64,000 nt of DNA from Saonia flava. GTDB taxonomy: Bacteria > Bacteroidota > Bacteroidia > Flavobacteriales > Flavobacteriaceae. The position numbers were made by a program, and so were the translations under genes. Where the stretch lies: assembly GCF_011927795.1 (NCBI RefSeq), contig NZ_JAATJJ010000002.1, positions 868,001-932,000 on the forward strand, read 5' to 3'. Each line of letters opens with the position of its first letter. The stretch's first letter is position 1. Below are positions 27,275 through 36,643 of the stretch, piece after piece. The notes under the pieces are model-generated. The model had not been told where the DNA came from and made no database searches. It worked only from the letters and a program-made list of their open reading frames with translations.

Positions 27275-28840
27275 TTAATAAAATGGGACAGGTGCTTCTA
27301 ACAATGCAGGATTGTTTTGTGTCTCTGTTGTTGGGTAGGGAAACAACAAATCAGCCTCAGTTGCCGTAAATAACTCCGAAACTACCTCACCAGTGTCATT
27401 GTCAATAGTTCCACGATCACTATTGCTCAAGAATTCAACTGCCGCAGCTGGCCCTAGTCTTACAACATCATACCAGAATTCAAACTCAAAAGCCAATTCC
27501 AGCCTTCTTTCTCTAAAAATATCATCCAAATCTGGGCTAGGGTCTTCATCAAGACCAGCTCTTAACCTAACTTTATTGTATGAATCCACACCATCAGCAA
27601 TAGAACCTCCACCTTTAAGGGCAGCTTCAGCATGTATCAACAACAAGTCTGCATATCTTAATATATATGTATTACCAAAAGTGGTTGTTTGTCCACTTCC
27701 GTCATCACGTAAAGTAGCTTCAGCAGAGCCAACCACATATTTCTTAACAAAATGGTCACTGCCCTGAGCGTCCGCATTGTCCGGCACAACATACCCCCCA
27801 TTTACATCTGGATATTCTGCCCCTCTTCTCATAAAGGTTGCATAATAGCGTACATCCTCATCTTGATCCTCATAAGCAGCTAAAATATCTGGTGATGGGC
27901 CAATTGCAGACCAACCGTCTCCTCCACCTGTAAAACTTGATGGACCAAAAAGTGACTGAAGACCATTCCCCTCTCCATAACTTGGTGAAGCCGTCCACTG
28001 CAATGCAAAAATTGACTCCGTATTGTTGTCGTTTTCACCCTTGAACAAATCATAATAACTTCCTGAAGCATCACTGTCTGCAAACTTCGAATCTCCACCA
28101 TAGAGCATAAATTCTCCACTATTGATTACCTCACTCGCCATCTGAAAAGCCTCATTATTGTTACCCAAATACAAATTGACTTTGGCCAACATTGCTTTTG
28201 CCCCGTTTGATGAAACTCTACCTGGATCTGAAGCTTTAGTACTTGTAAGGTTATCAACAGCATATTCAAGGTCTTCAGAAATAAACCTATAAATATCTGA
28301 TACCGTATTTCGTGGAACAATAGGCTCCAATACATATTTGTTATTATCATCAATAATAGGAACAGAACCAAAAATGCGAACCAAATAAAAATATGCCGTA
28401 GCTCTAATAAATCTTGCTTCGCCAATTGCATTGTTGACTACAGATGTAGGCACCTCTTCACCAACAGCTTCTGGCAAGGTATTAATTACCGTATTAGATT
28501 GACCCACTACAGAGTATAAAGATTCCCAAGCCTGTGTTAGTGTGGAGTGGTTTCCGTTTATAGCAAAATTTGTAAAATCCGCATTTCTGGGATCCCAAGT
28601 ACGTCCATTTCCCGAACTTAGCTCTCCAATAGTCCAGATGGTGTTTGCGTTAAAATTAAACCATGGATTGGAGTACAAAGAATTTGTACTTGCAACCACC
28701 TGATCGGTTGTCTTAAAAAAATCGTCAACGTTGTATGAATCTTCAGTAGGACGATCTAAAAACTCATCACTACATGAAAACAATGCCAGTGTAACTACTG
28801 CACTTAAAATAAATCGTGTTCTTAATAAATTAATACTCAT
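27275..28840 (-). CDS. susD: SusD/RagB family outer-membrane nutrient-binding lipoprotein
   Basis: Extracellular lid of the SusC transporter. The lipobox (ALFSC, Cys23) is followed by the SusD N-terminus SDEFLDRPTEDSYNVDDFF. TPR-like helices include ARFIRATAYFYLVRIFG, and the C-terminal signature is seen in LRYADLLLIHAEAALKGG and FRERRLELAFEFEFWYDVVRLG. It is 521 residues long. It starts 11 bp after susC and belongs to the same operon. The mannan specificity is inferred from the neighbouring GH26 and GH130 genes. Confidence 0.95.
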   Translation of the reverse strand: MSINLLRTRFILSAVVTLALFSCSDEFLDRPTEDSYNVDDFFKTTDQVVASTNSLYSNPWFNFNANTIWTIGELSSGNGRTWDPRNADFTNFAINGNHSTLTQAWESLYSVVGQSNTVINTLPEAVGEEVPTSVVNNAIGEARFIRATAYFYLVRIFGSVPIIDDNNKYVLEPIVPRNTVSDIYRFISEDLEYAVDNLTSTKASDPGRVSSNGAKAMLAKVNLYLGNNNEAFQMASEVINSGEFMLYGGDSKFADSDASGSYYDLFKGENDNNTESIFALQWTASPSYGEGNGLQSLFGPSSFTGGGDGWSAIGPSPDILAAYEDQDEDVRYYATFMRRGAEYPDVNGGYVVPDNADAQGSDHFVKKYVVGSAEATLRDDGSGQTTTFGNTYILRYADLLLIHAEAALKGGGSIADGVDSYNKVRLRAGLDEDPSPDLDDIFRERRLELAFEFEFWYDVVRLGPAAAVEFLSNSDRGTIDNDTGEVVSELFTATEADLLFPYPTTETQNNPALLEAPVPFY

Positions 28841-28851
28841 AGCTAATTTTT

Positions 28852-31800
28852 TTATAAATCTATATTAACACCTAATGTAAATGTTCTCGGGGAAGGATAT
28901 CTACCCGCATCAATACCCATCAACGTAGGTGTCTGTTGGAAAACCCCAATCTCTGGGTCATAACCACTATATTTTGTAAAAGTATACAGGTTCTGAATAC
29001 TTCCATAAAGCTTGACTCTACTGATACCTATTTTATCCATTAGTTCCCCGGGCAATGAATATCCCAGAGTTACATTCTGAATCCTTAGATAGGATGCATC
29101 TTCTACATATCTATCTGAAATTTCAAGGTTCCTAGTATCGTTTCTAGAAAATCTAGGGTAGGTAGCGTCGGGGTTGTCAATAGACCAAAAATCTAAAATT
29201 TCAGGTAATTGATTTGTGTATGTTCTATTCCCTGCGGTCAAAAGTCTTCCAATTGCATTAAAAGCATCATTACCGTAAGAACCCTGCACAAATACTGCTA
29301 AATCCCAGTTCTTGTATCCAAAAGTATTTTGCCACCCAAAAGTAAAGTCTGGATGGGGATTTCCAATGACGGTTAAATCATTTTCATCAATAACCCCGTC
29401 ATTATTTTGATCTTTGTATTTAACATCTCCCAGCCAGGTTGCCGCAAACAAATTATCTTCAAAAGGAAGGTCAAACTGCACTGGTGCTCCTTGAATATCA
29501 TCTAGGGTTCGGAACAAACCTTCAGCTTCATAACCATAAAATAACCCTATTGGTTGACCCTCACGTGTTATGGAAATATTTTGCTCACCGTCATAATTCA
29601 CGTTCATGGTTCCAAAAATTTGTGGAACTTCATTTAATTGGGTCACCTTATTTTTGTAATGGGACACTGTTAAGTTAGATTCCCAAGAAAAATCCGTATT
29701 ACCCAAAGTTCTATACCCTATGTTCACATCAATACCTTTGTTGACCATTTCACCCAAGTTAACCCATGGAGCTTGGATGGCACCCACTGAGCTACCACCG
29801 GTAATAAAGTCGGTTGCCGCAAACTGAAACAAAAAGTCCTTGGACACTTTATTATATACTTCCACTGTTGTTTTTAACCTTGAGTCCAATATGGTGAAGT
29901 CCAGCCCCAGGTTTGTTTGTGTCGAAGATTCCCAAGTCAAATCGGGGTTTGCAAAATTTGCAACCAAGAAACCGGTACCCAACCCTGTTGCTGCTGGAGT
30001 TAATCTTGCCCCATAGGCAAAATTGGGTATGTTTTGATTACCCACTTCTCCATAACCTCCATAAATTCTAAGATTCTCTATTGGAGACCCATCCATAAAA
30101 TCCTCTTTAAAAAGTTTCCACGAAACAGAAGCAGATGGAAAATAACCCCATTTATTTCCTTCGGCAAATCGTGAAGAACCATCTGCTCTAAACGAAGCAG
30201 TGAGATTATATTTGTCATTTAATGAATATATCAACCTTCCAAAATAAGAGCTTAAAGAATTACTGCCCTTAAATTGACTAACATTGTCATCAGCATCACC
30301 TGTGCCCAGAATTGGCACCTCATTACCTACAAAAGCACCATCCGAAGCTGTTATACCTCCATATTTTGCTTCTTGAGATTCTTGCCCTAAAAGTACGGTT
30401 ACATTATGTTGGTCATTAAAATTATTTTGATAGGTCAATAAATTTTTAATTATCCAGAAATCATTATTAGTTCTAGTGACTCTAGCTGTATTAACATCTA
30501 TTCCATCATCTCCATATTGATAAGTAGGTGTAAATTGATCGGTAAGTCCGAAACCAAAATCGCCACCAAACTCTGTTCTAAAGCTAAGGTTATTACCCAA
30601 TTTAAAATTGACAAAAATATTGCCCAACAAACGGTTATTGGTTTGCTCATTTTTTAAGCTCAATGCGTTGGCTATTGGATTTTGATTTCTAAAATCATCA
30701 TTTGTAGGACCCGCAAATGTACCATCCGGGTTGTATACAGCCGTTGCAGGGTTGTTCAATAATGACAATCCTATAAGACCACCACTATTACCATTCAATG
30801 TAACATTTTGCTTTGTTCTACTTGCAGTCAATGTAAGTCCAACATCTAGCCAATCGTTTAATCTAGAATCTACATTCGCACGGACAGTAGCTCTTTTAAA
30901 ATCTGAAGCAATGACCGTTCCATCTTGATTTAAGATACCGGCAGATAAATAAAAATTGGTTCCTTCTTTATTTCCTGCAAAGGAAACTTGATGGCTTTCT
31001 AGCAAAGCAGTATCAAAAATCTCCTTTTGCCAGTTAGTGCCTTCACCCAAAAGTTCTGGTCGTAAAAAAGCCAAATTTTCCTGTAATCCATATATTTCAT
31101 TGATTTCATTCTGAAGCACCGCATATTCCTGTAAGTTCATTACATCAATAATATTAGTAGGCTGCTGAACGGCTATATAAGAATTATATGAAAGTGTACC
31201 CTTATCATTTTTTTTACCTTTTTTGGTTGTAATCAGTACAACCCCATTAGAACCTCTAGACCCATAGATTGCCGTTGCTGAGGCATCTTTGAGAATATCC
31301 ACTGATTCAATGTCATTTGGATTAATGGAAGCCAAAGGACTTACTCCTCCTCCTCCATCACCAGAAACAGGAACTCCATCTATGATATATAATGGCTCAC
31401 TTGATCCAGATATGGTATTAACACCACGAATCCTTACAGAAACAGAACTACCCGGCCTACCTGAGTTGGTTGTTACACTTACACCAGCAGCTCGACCTTG
31501 TATCATCTGATCAACACTTACTTGGGGAATGGTCTCCAAAGCCTCTGTATTGACCGATGCCACTGCACCACTTATATCTTCTTTTAATTGTGAACCATAA
31601 CCAATGACCACTACCTCATCCAATTGCTGAGTATCTTCGGTTAAGGATACATTGAGGGTAGATCTACCATTTACAGCTATTTCTGATGTTTGAAACCCCA
31701 AGTAACTAAATACTAGAGTAGCATTACTTGGAGCTGAGATATTATAATTTCCATCAAAATCGGAAACCACCCCATTGCTGGTCCCTTTCTCTACAATGTT

Positions 31801-31950
31801 AACTCCTGGAAGTGGTGTCCCATTGGAGTCATTTACAACACCACTTACTTGATTTTGAGCCCAAATGCTTTGACCGACAAAACAAAAGAGCAGCAGTAAA
31901 TAGCAGTGTTTTACACCACGACAACTATTCTTAATTTTAAAATTTCGCAT
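28852..31950 (-). CDS. susC: SusC/RagA family TonB-dependent oligosaccharide transporter
   Basis: A 1032-residue outer-membrane channel for glycan import, powered by TonB. In order: signal peptide (about 1-31), a CarboxypepD_reg-like domain (VSGVVNDSNGTPLPGVNIVEKGT, read in two parts), a TonB-box region around TQQLDEVVVIGYGSQ, the plug (about 110-235, with YIIDGVPV and IYGSRGSNGVVLITTKKG) and a 22-strand barrel ending in RTFTLGVNIDL. It is the first gene of a four-gene operon, with a promoter and an 18-bp control element about 100-150 bp upstream. No anti-sigma-interacting N-terminal extension is seen, and no ECF sigma pair is nearby. Confidence 0.96.
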   Translation of the reverse strand: MRNFKIKNSCRGVKHCYLLLLFCFVGQSIWAQNQVSGVVNDSNGTPLPGVNIVEKGTSNGVVSDFDGNYNISAPSNATLVFSYLGFQTSEIAVNGRSTLNVSLTEDTQQLDEVVVIGYGSQLKEDISGAVASVNTEALETIPQVSVDQMIQGRAAGVSVTTNSGRPGSSVSVRIRGVNTISGSSEPLYIIDGVPVSGDGGGGVSPLASINPNDIESVDILKDASATAIYGSRGSNGVVLITTKKGKKNDKGTLSYNSYIAVQQPTNIIDVMNLQEYAVLQNEINEIYGLQENLAFLRPELLGEGTNWQKEIFDTALLESHQVSFAGNKEGTNFYLSAGILNQDGTVIASDFKRATVRANVDSRLNDWLDVGLTLTASRTKQNVTLNGNSGGLIGLSLLNNPATAVYNPDGTFAGPTNDDFRNQNPIANALSLKNEQTNNRLLGNIFVNFKLGNNLSFRTEFGGDFGFGLTDQFTPTYQYGDDGIDVNTARVTRTNNDFWIIKNLLTYQNNFNDQHNVTVLLGQESQEAKYGGITASDGAFVGNEVPILGTGDADDNVSQFKGSNSLSSYFGRLIYSLNDKYNLTASFRADGSSRFAEGNKWGYFPSASVSWKLFKEDFMDGSPIENLRIYGGYGEVGNQNIPNFAYGARLTPAATGLGTGFLVANFANPDLTWESSTQTNLGLDFTILDSRLKTTVEVYNKVSKDFLFQFAATDFITGGSSVGAIQAPWVNLGEMVNKGIDVNIGYRTLGNTDFSWESNLTVSHYKNKVTQLNEVPQIFGTMNVNYDGEQNISITREGQPIGLFYGYEAEGLFRTLDDIQGAPVQFDLPFEDNLFAATWLGDVKYKDQNNDGVIDENDLTVIGNPHPDFTFGWQNTFGYKNWDLAVFVQGSYGNDAFNAIGRLLTAGNRTYTNQLPEILDFWSIDNPDATYPRFSRNDTRNLEISDRYVEDASYLRIQNVTLGYSLPGELMDKIGISRVKLYGSIQNLYTFTKYSGYDPEIGVFQQTPTLMGIDAGRYPSPRTFTLGVNIDL

Positions 31951-32052
31951 ACTTTTTGGTGAGTTTGAACTAGTTAGTTTTTAATTATATAACATTATTA
32001 AGTTGCTTTAATTAACATATACACAAAAAAGCATACATATTTTTCAAGGTTT

Positions 32053-32060
32053 CAAAGTTA
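32053..32060 (-). promoter_or_regulatory. -7 element of susC (TAACTTTG)
   Basis: A perfect TAnnTTTG on the minus strand, 102 bp before the susC ATG. A TTTG lies 14 bp upstream, closer than the usual -33 spacing, which fits a promoter that depends on an activator. Confidence 0.7.
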
Positions 32061-32081
32061 TGCGAAGAGTTAACCAAACGT

Positions 32082-32099
32082 TAATCTTATTTTGTCATT
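32082..32099 (-). promoter_or_regulatory. Mannan-locus control element, copy facing susC
   Basis: On the minus strand it reads AATGACAAAATAAGATTA, identical over 18 bp to the copy at 32343-32360. It ends 21 bp before the susC -7 element. A second partial match (CTAACAAAATATTA at 32102-32115) follows 2 bp further out. Confidence 0.7.
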
Positions 32100-32342
32100 T
32101 CCTAACAAAATATTAATATATAATGAAGAATATTTCCTTTTCTACTAAAAAATAGACATTTATCTTGCATAAAAGCAAAATAATTGGCAAATAATTATAA
32201 TCATTCAATTTAGAACCATTATTGTTAGTTGAAGTTGCATCAATTAAGGTTTACCTAGAAATACTACTACAAATCAATTAAAAATCAATACTTAATACAG
32301 CAGCAACCTTAATGTTAAAATATTGTTAGAATACTATTGCTT

Positions 32343-32360
32343 AATGACAAAATAAGATTA
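32343..32360 (+). promoter_or_regulatory. Mannan-locus control element, copy facing the GH26 operon
   Basis: The plus strand reads AATGACAAAATAAGATTA and ends 21 bp before the TAATTTTG element at 32382. The companion motif (TAAAATATTGTTAG at 32316-32329, 12 of 14 matching the other side) lies 13 bp further out. That is 11 bp more than on the susC side, about one helical turn. Confidence 0.7.
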
Positions 32361-32389
32361 TTTGCCTAGGGAGTGTATTCTTAATTTTG
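32361..32389 (+). promoter_or_regulatory. Promoter of the GH26 operon (TTTG-N17-TAATTTTG)
   Basis: TTTG at 32361-32364 and TAATTTTG at 32382-32389 match the Bacteroidota -33/-7 consensus. The expected leader is about 100 nt to the ATG at 32496. Confidence 0.65.
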
Positions 32390-32495
32390 TTGATTGCATA
32401 TTTTATATTTATTTGATTTGTTTTTTGAATTATGCACAACAAAACAAATCATTAATTATCGAAATGTGGACATTTAACATATTATTAATTTAAAC

Positions 32496-33614
32496 ATGAA
32501 AAAAAAATATGTTTTGGTGCTGTGTTCTGTTATTGCTCTCAGTTCTTGTAAATCCCTTTACAACAAAGAATACTTTAAACCAGATTTGACAGATGATAAA
32601 GTATCCTTATCTGTAAAAAAATTGCATAAAAAGCTTTATTACACCTCAACTAATGGATTTGCTATAGGACACCAAGATGCAACATCTTATGGAATTGGGT
32701 GGAACTATTCTGACAATCCTAATAAAATAAGAAGCGATGTCAATGACCTTGTGGGTGACTTCCCTGCTGTTTATGGGTATGACATTGGACATATAGAGCT
32801 TGCACATAAAGCAAATTTAGATGATGTTGATTTTGATACCATGCGAAAATTAATCATTGAAGCCCATAAAAATGGAAGCATCATTACTTTAAGCTGGCAT
32901 TTAGACAATCCGGTAACTGGTGGAGATTCTTGGGATCCCACTTCGGCTGTTTCATCCATCATTAGTGGCGGATCAGAAAAAGAAAAGTATAACTTATGGA
33001 TTTCCAGGTTGGCCCAGTTTATTAAATCTTTAAGTTATAAAGGAAAAAAAATTCCAGTCATATTCAGACCTTTTCATGAAATGAATGGCGCATGGTTTTG
33101 GTGGGGAGAGTCTAATTGCTCCGCAGAGGATTACAAAACTTTATGGAAAGAAACAGTCCATTTATTAAGAGATAAACATAAATTGCATAATATTATGTAT
33201 GCTTATTCCCCCAACAAACTAAACCCCAATGATGATTATCTAAAGTATTATCCTGGAGATGACTATGTGGATATATTAGGAATAGATATATATGATTTTA
33301 ACAATGCAGAAGATTATATAAAATCTCTGAACCACGATTTAAATTTGGTAAGAGAAATAGCAAAAGAAAAAAATAAACTATATGCTTTTACAGAAACTGG
33401 GATAGAAAAAATACAAACACCCAACTGGTTCACGGAAGTGATATACCCAAACATTGCAAACTCAGGCATTGCTTGGGTTTTATTTTGGAGAAATGCCCGT
33501 TTAGACCATCATTATATGTCTTACAGAGGACATATAAGCGAGGAGGATTTTAAAAAATTTAAAGAACTGCCCCAAACACTGTTCCAAAAGGATATGAATA
33601 ACTTAAAATATTAA
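32496..33614 (+). CDS. Glycoside hydrolase family 26 beta-mannanase/mannobiohydrolase, lipoprotein
   Basis: A 372-residue GH26 enzyme that cleaves beta-1,4-mannan by a retaining mechanism. The lipobox (ALSSC, Cys18) anchors it to a membrane. The acid/base Glu195 lies in FRPFHEMNGAWFWWG and the nucleophile Glu300 in AFTETGIEK. SWHLDNP and DILGIDIYDF are further GH26 signatures. It is the first gene of the catabolic operon, directly before a sugar symporter. By analogy with Bacteroides mannan loci it may release mannobiose; exo versus endo action cannot be read from the sequence. Confidence 0.93.
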   Translation: MKKKYVLVLCSVIALSSCKSLYNKEYFKPDLTDDKVSLSVKKLHKKLYYTSTNGFAIGHQDATSYGIGWNYSDNPNKIRSDVNDLVGDFPAVYGYDIGHIELAHKANLDDVDFDTMRKLIIEAHKNGSIITLSWHLDNPVTGGDSWDPTSAVSSIISGGSEKEKYNLWISRLAQFIKSLSYKGKKIPVIFRPFHEMNGAWFWWGESNCSAEDYKTLWKETVHLLRDKHKLHNIMYAYSPNKLNPNDDYLKYYPGDDYVDILGIDIYDFNNAEDYIKSLNHDLNLVREIAKEKNKLYAFTETGIEKIQTPNWFTEVIYPNIANSGIAWVLFWRNARLDHHYMSYRGHISEEDFKKFKELPQTLFQKDMNNLKY

Positions 33615-33620
33615 ACCCGT

Positions 33621-35453
33621 ATGTTGACATCCATAGATATCGCAATAATCTTAGTCTATTTGCTTTCGACCATATTGATAGGTTTGGTCATGAGAAAAAG
33701 AGCCCAGCGCAGTAAAGATGATTATTTGTTAGGAGGCAAATCAATTCCATGGTATATGTTAGGATTGTCCAATGCTTCAGGAATGTTTGATATTTCTGGA
33801 ACCATTTGGTTAGTTACCCTAATGTTTGTTTATGGTATTAAAAGTGCCTGGATTCCTTGGTTGTGGCCTGTTTTTAATCAGATATTTTTAATGGTTTATC
33901 TTTCCAAATGGTTAAGACGTTCCAATGCCACAACTGGTGCGGAATGGATAGGAACTCGTTTTGGATTTGGCAAGGGAGCAAAAATGTCGCATATCATTGT
34001 AGTAGTATTTGCTTTGGTTGTTTGCTTAGGTTATTTGGCTTATGGTTTTATTGGGTTAGGAAAATTCATCGAAATATTTATACCCTGGGAATCGATTAGT
34101 ACCTATATCCCTTTTGAAATTTCTCCAGAATACGTGCCTCATTTTTATGGGACTGTATTCACCTGTTTCGCGGTATTTTATTCTTTATTGGGCGGTATGT
34201 CCGGCATTGTCTGGGCAGATGTACTCCAATTTAGCATTATGACCATAGCTGCATTGGTAATTGGTTATTTGGGATGGCAAGCCGTTGGAATTTCTGGAGT
34301 GAATGTTCCTGATGGATGGATGAATCCTTTCAAAGGAGGATTGGATATGGATTGGAGCAGAATTATTCCGGAAGTCACGGAAAAAATAAAAAGTGATGGC
34401 TATGGGTTGTTCACCATTTTCCTATCCATGATGTTGTTCAAAGGAATTCTTGTAAGTGTCGCTGGGCCAGCACCAACATATGACATGCAGAAAATTTTAT
34501 CTACTAAATCACCAGCTGAGGCTTCCAAAATGAGTGGATTTGTTTCAGTAATATTAATGCCAATCAGGTATTTAATGATCGCTGGTTTTGCTGCCTTAGC
34601 ATTAATCTATTATGATAAGTTAGATTTACTTACCGCGACAGGAAGTATCGATTTTGAACTGATTCTTCCAGCGGCAATCAGAGAATTTGTACCCGTAGGC
34701 CTGTTAGGTTTATTATTGGCTGGGTTAATCGCTGCCTTTATGTCCACCTTCGCAGGAACTTTGAATGCCGCACAAGCCTATTTGGTAAACGATATATATT
34801 TGAAGTACACGAAACCAAATGCATCTACAAAGCAAATAAAAAATATGAATTATCTAACCGGTATTACTGTTGTACTGGTGAGTATTGTGCTCGGAATTTT
34901 TGCCGAAGACGTAAATTCTGTATTGAACATTATTGTATCCGTCCTCTATGGAAGTTATGTGGGGGCCAACATCTTAAAGTGGCACTGGTGGAGATTTAAT
35001 GGAGAAGGATTTTTCTGGGGAATGGTTGCTGGACTATTAACGGCCTGGATTGTTCCATCCTATATTTTTCCAAATGTAAACGAGCTCTACTTATTCCCCA
35101 TTCTATTGGTTGTTTCATTAATAGGAAGTATAGTAGGTACCTATTCGGCACCTCCAACCGATGAAGCTGTATTAAAAGATTTTTATAAAAATGTAAGACC
35201 ATGGGGATTCTGGAAACCAGTCCATGACAAATTAGTGGCTGAAGATTCCAGTTTCAAGAAAAATGAAAGTTTTGGCATGGATATGTTCAATGTTGCCATC
35301 GGTATAGTTGCACAGACAACATTGGTAATTCTTCCTATGTATATAATATTTAGACAAAGTACTCCTGCATATATATCTGTAATAGTATTGGTAGTATGCA
35401 TATTCTTATTAAAAAAGTTCTGGTGGAACAAATTAAACGAAAAATGGAATTAA
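33621..35453 (+). CDS. Sodium/solute symporter family (SSS) sugar transporter
   Basis: A 610-residue inner-membrane symporter with about 14 predicted helices. The N-terminus shows the SSS pattern DYLLGGKSIPWYMLGLSNASG, and AAFMSTFAGTLNAAQAYLVNDIY matches the second sodium-site region (read in parts). The C-terminus ends with two helices after a soluble loop (about 520-560). It starts 6 bp after the GH26 gene. Context suggests it imports mannobiose or a related disaccharide for the epimerase and phosphorylase encoded next. The stop overlaps the GH130 start by 10 bp. Confidence 0.9.
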   Translation: MLTSIDIAIILVYLLSTILIGLVMRKRAQRSKDDYLLGGKSIPWYMLGLSNASGMFDISGTIWLVTLMFVYGIKSAWIPWLWPVFNQIFLMVYLSKWLRRSNATTGAEWIGTRFGFGKGAKMSHIIVVVFALVVCLGYLAYGFIGLGKFIEIFIPWESISTYIPFEISPEYVPHFYGTVFTCFAVFYSLLGGMSGIVWADVLQFSIMTIAALVIGYLGWQAVGISGVNVPDGWMNPFKGGLDMDWSRIIPEVTEKIKSDGYGLFTIFLSMMLFKGILVSVAGPAPTYDMQKILSTKSPAEASKMSGFVSVILMPIRYLMIAGFAALALIYYDKLDLLTATGSIDFELILPAAIREFVPVGLLGLLLAGLIAAFMSTFAGTLNAAQAYLVNDIYLKYTKPNASTKQIKNMNYLTGITVVLVSIVLGIFAEDVNSVLNIIVSVLYGSYVGANILKWHWWRFNGEGFFWGMVAGLLTAWIVPSYIFPNVNELYLFPILLVVSLIGSIVGTYSAPPTDEAVLKDFYKNVRPWGFWKPVHDKLVAEDSSFKKNESFGMDMFNVAIGIVAQTTLVILPMYIIFRQSTPAYISVIVLVVCIFLLKKFWWNKLNEKWN

Positions 35454-36643
35454 CACTAACCAACGAAGCAAAAATGGCACTTCACAATCTTGAGAAGGTT
35501 AAAGAAGAATACAATCAATTAATTCATAGAAAAAACAGTCCTGAATCAAAATCCAATGGTGTTTATCAAAGATATACATATCCAGTTATAACTGCAGAAC
35601 ATGCACCAGTGCATTGGAGATACGATTTAAACAAGGCCTCCAATCCCAATGAAATGGAGAGGATTGGTATTAATGCTGCATTTAATGCTGGAGCAATGAA
35701 ATGGGGAGAGAATTATGTTCTCTGTGTGCGTGTGGAAGGAAACGACAGAAAATCTTTCTTTGCTATTGCAGAAAGCCCTAATGGTGTGGATAATTTTGAA
35801 TTTTGGGACAAGCCATGTATTATCCCACAAATAGAAGGTAATCCAGATACTAATGTATACGACATGCGCTTAGTACAGCACGAAGATGGCTGGATATATG
35901 GTATCTTCTGCACAGAACGTAAAGACCCCAATGCCCCTGCTGGTGACACTAGCTCTGCTATAGCAAATGCGGGAATTGTTAGAACAAAGGACTTGGTAAA
36001 TTTTGAACGCCTCCCAGATTTAATCTCAAATACAGGCCAACAACGAAATGTAGTATTGCATTCTGAATTTGTAAATGGTAAATATGCGGTATACACTCGT
36101 CCACAAGATGGCTTTATAAGTGTTGGCAATGGTGGTGGAATTGGTTTAGGTTATGTAGATGATATGACCAATCCAGTTGTTAATGATGAAAGGATTATGA
36201 GCAACAAAGCATACCACACAGTTTATGAGTTAAAAAATGGTTTAGGACCTGCACCTATTAAAACAAGAATAGGATGGTTGCATCTTGCACATGGGGTAAG
36301 GAATACTGCTGCCGGTCTTCGTTACACTCTATATATGTTCATGACAGATTTAAAAGATATATCTAAAGTAATACACCAGCCGGCTGGTTATTTTATGGCC
36401 CCATTCAATGATGAAAGAGTAGGTGATGTGTCGAATGTTCTGTTTACAAATGGGTGGATTGAGGATAAGGATGGCACTGTTTTTATCTATTACGCTTCTT
36501 CAGATACGCGCATGCACGTTGCCGTTTCATCGGTTGAAAGGTTGGTGGATTATGTCACAAATTCCCCTGAGGATACATTTACATCTGCTGGTTCCGTGCA
36601 AACTATTATTGATCTTGTTGAAAAAAATAAGGGATTGTATTAA
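35444..36643 (+). CDS. GH130 4-O-beta-D-mannosyl-D-glucose phosphorylase
   Basis: A 399-residue cytoplasmic phosphorylase that splits mannosyl-glucose with phosphate into mannose 1-phosphate and glucose. The start at 35444 (MELTLTNEAK) is chosen over 35396, which lies inside the symporter gene. GH130 subfamily 1 features include the proton-donor region NVYDMRL (Asp140), QQRNVVLHSEF, HTVYELKNGLGPAPIKT (phosphate- and sugar-binding) and the C-terminal YYASSDTRMHVA. The length matches the Bacteroides fragilis enzyme (about 390). Pairing with a cellobiose-2-epimerase-like gene strongly supports this activity over plain mannosyl-mannose phosphorolysis. Confidence 0.92.
   Translation: MELTLTNEAKMALHNLEKVKEEYNQLIHRKNSPESKSNGVYQRYTYPVITAEHAPVHWRYDLNKASNPNEMERIGINAAFNAGAMKWGENYVLCVRVEGNDRKSFFAIAESPNGVDNFEFWDKPCIIPQIEGNPDTNVYDMRLVQHEDGWIYGIFCTERKDPNAPAGDTSSAIANAGIVRTKDLVNFERLPDLISNTGQQRNVVLHSEFVNGKYAVYTRPQDGFISVGNGGGIGLGYVDDMTNPVVNDERIMSNKAYHTVYELKNGLGPAPIKTRIGWLHLAHGVRNTAAGLRYTLYMFMTDLKDISKVIHQPAGYFMAPFNDERVGDVSNVLFTNGWIEDKDGTVFIYYASSDTRMHVAVSSVERLVDYVTNSPEDTFTSAGSVQTIIDLVEKNKGLY

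Larger units (their letters stand above)
31951..32495. promoter_or_regulatory. Divergent control region of the mannan locus
   Basis: A 545-bp A/T-rich gene-free region between the susC and GH26 start codons. It has a mirrored layout: each side has a perfect TAnnTTTG -7 element about 102-106 bp from the start codon and an identical 18-bp element exactly 21 bp upstream of that -7. No ORF was recognised. Confidence 0.8.
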
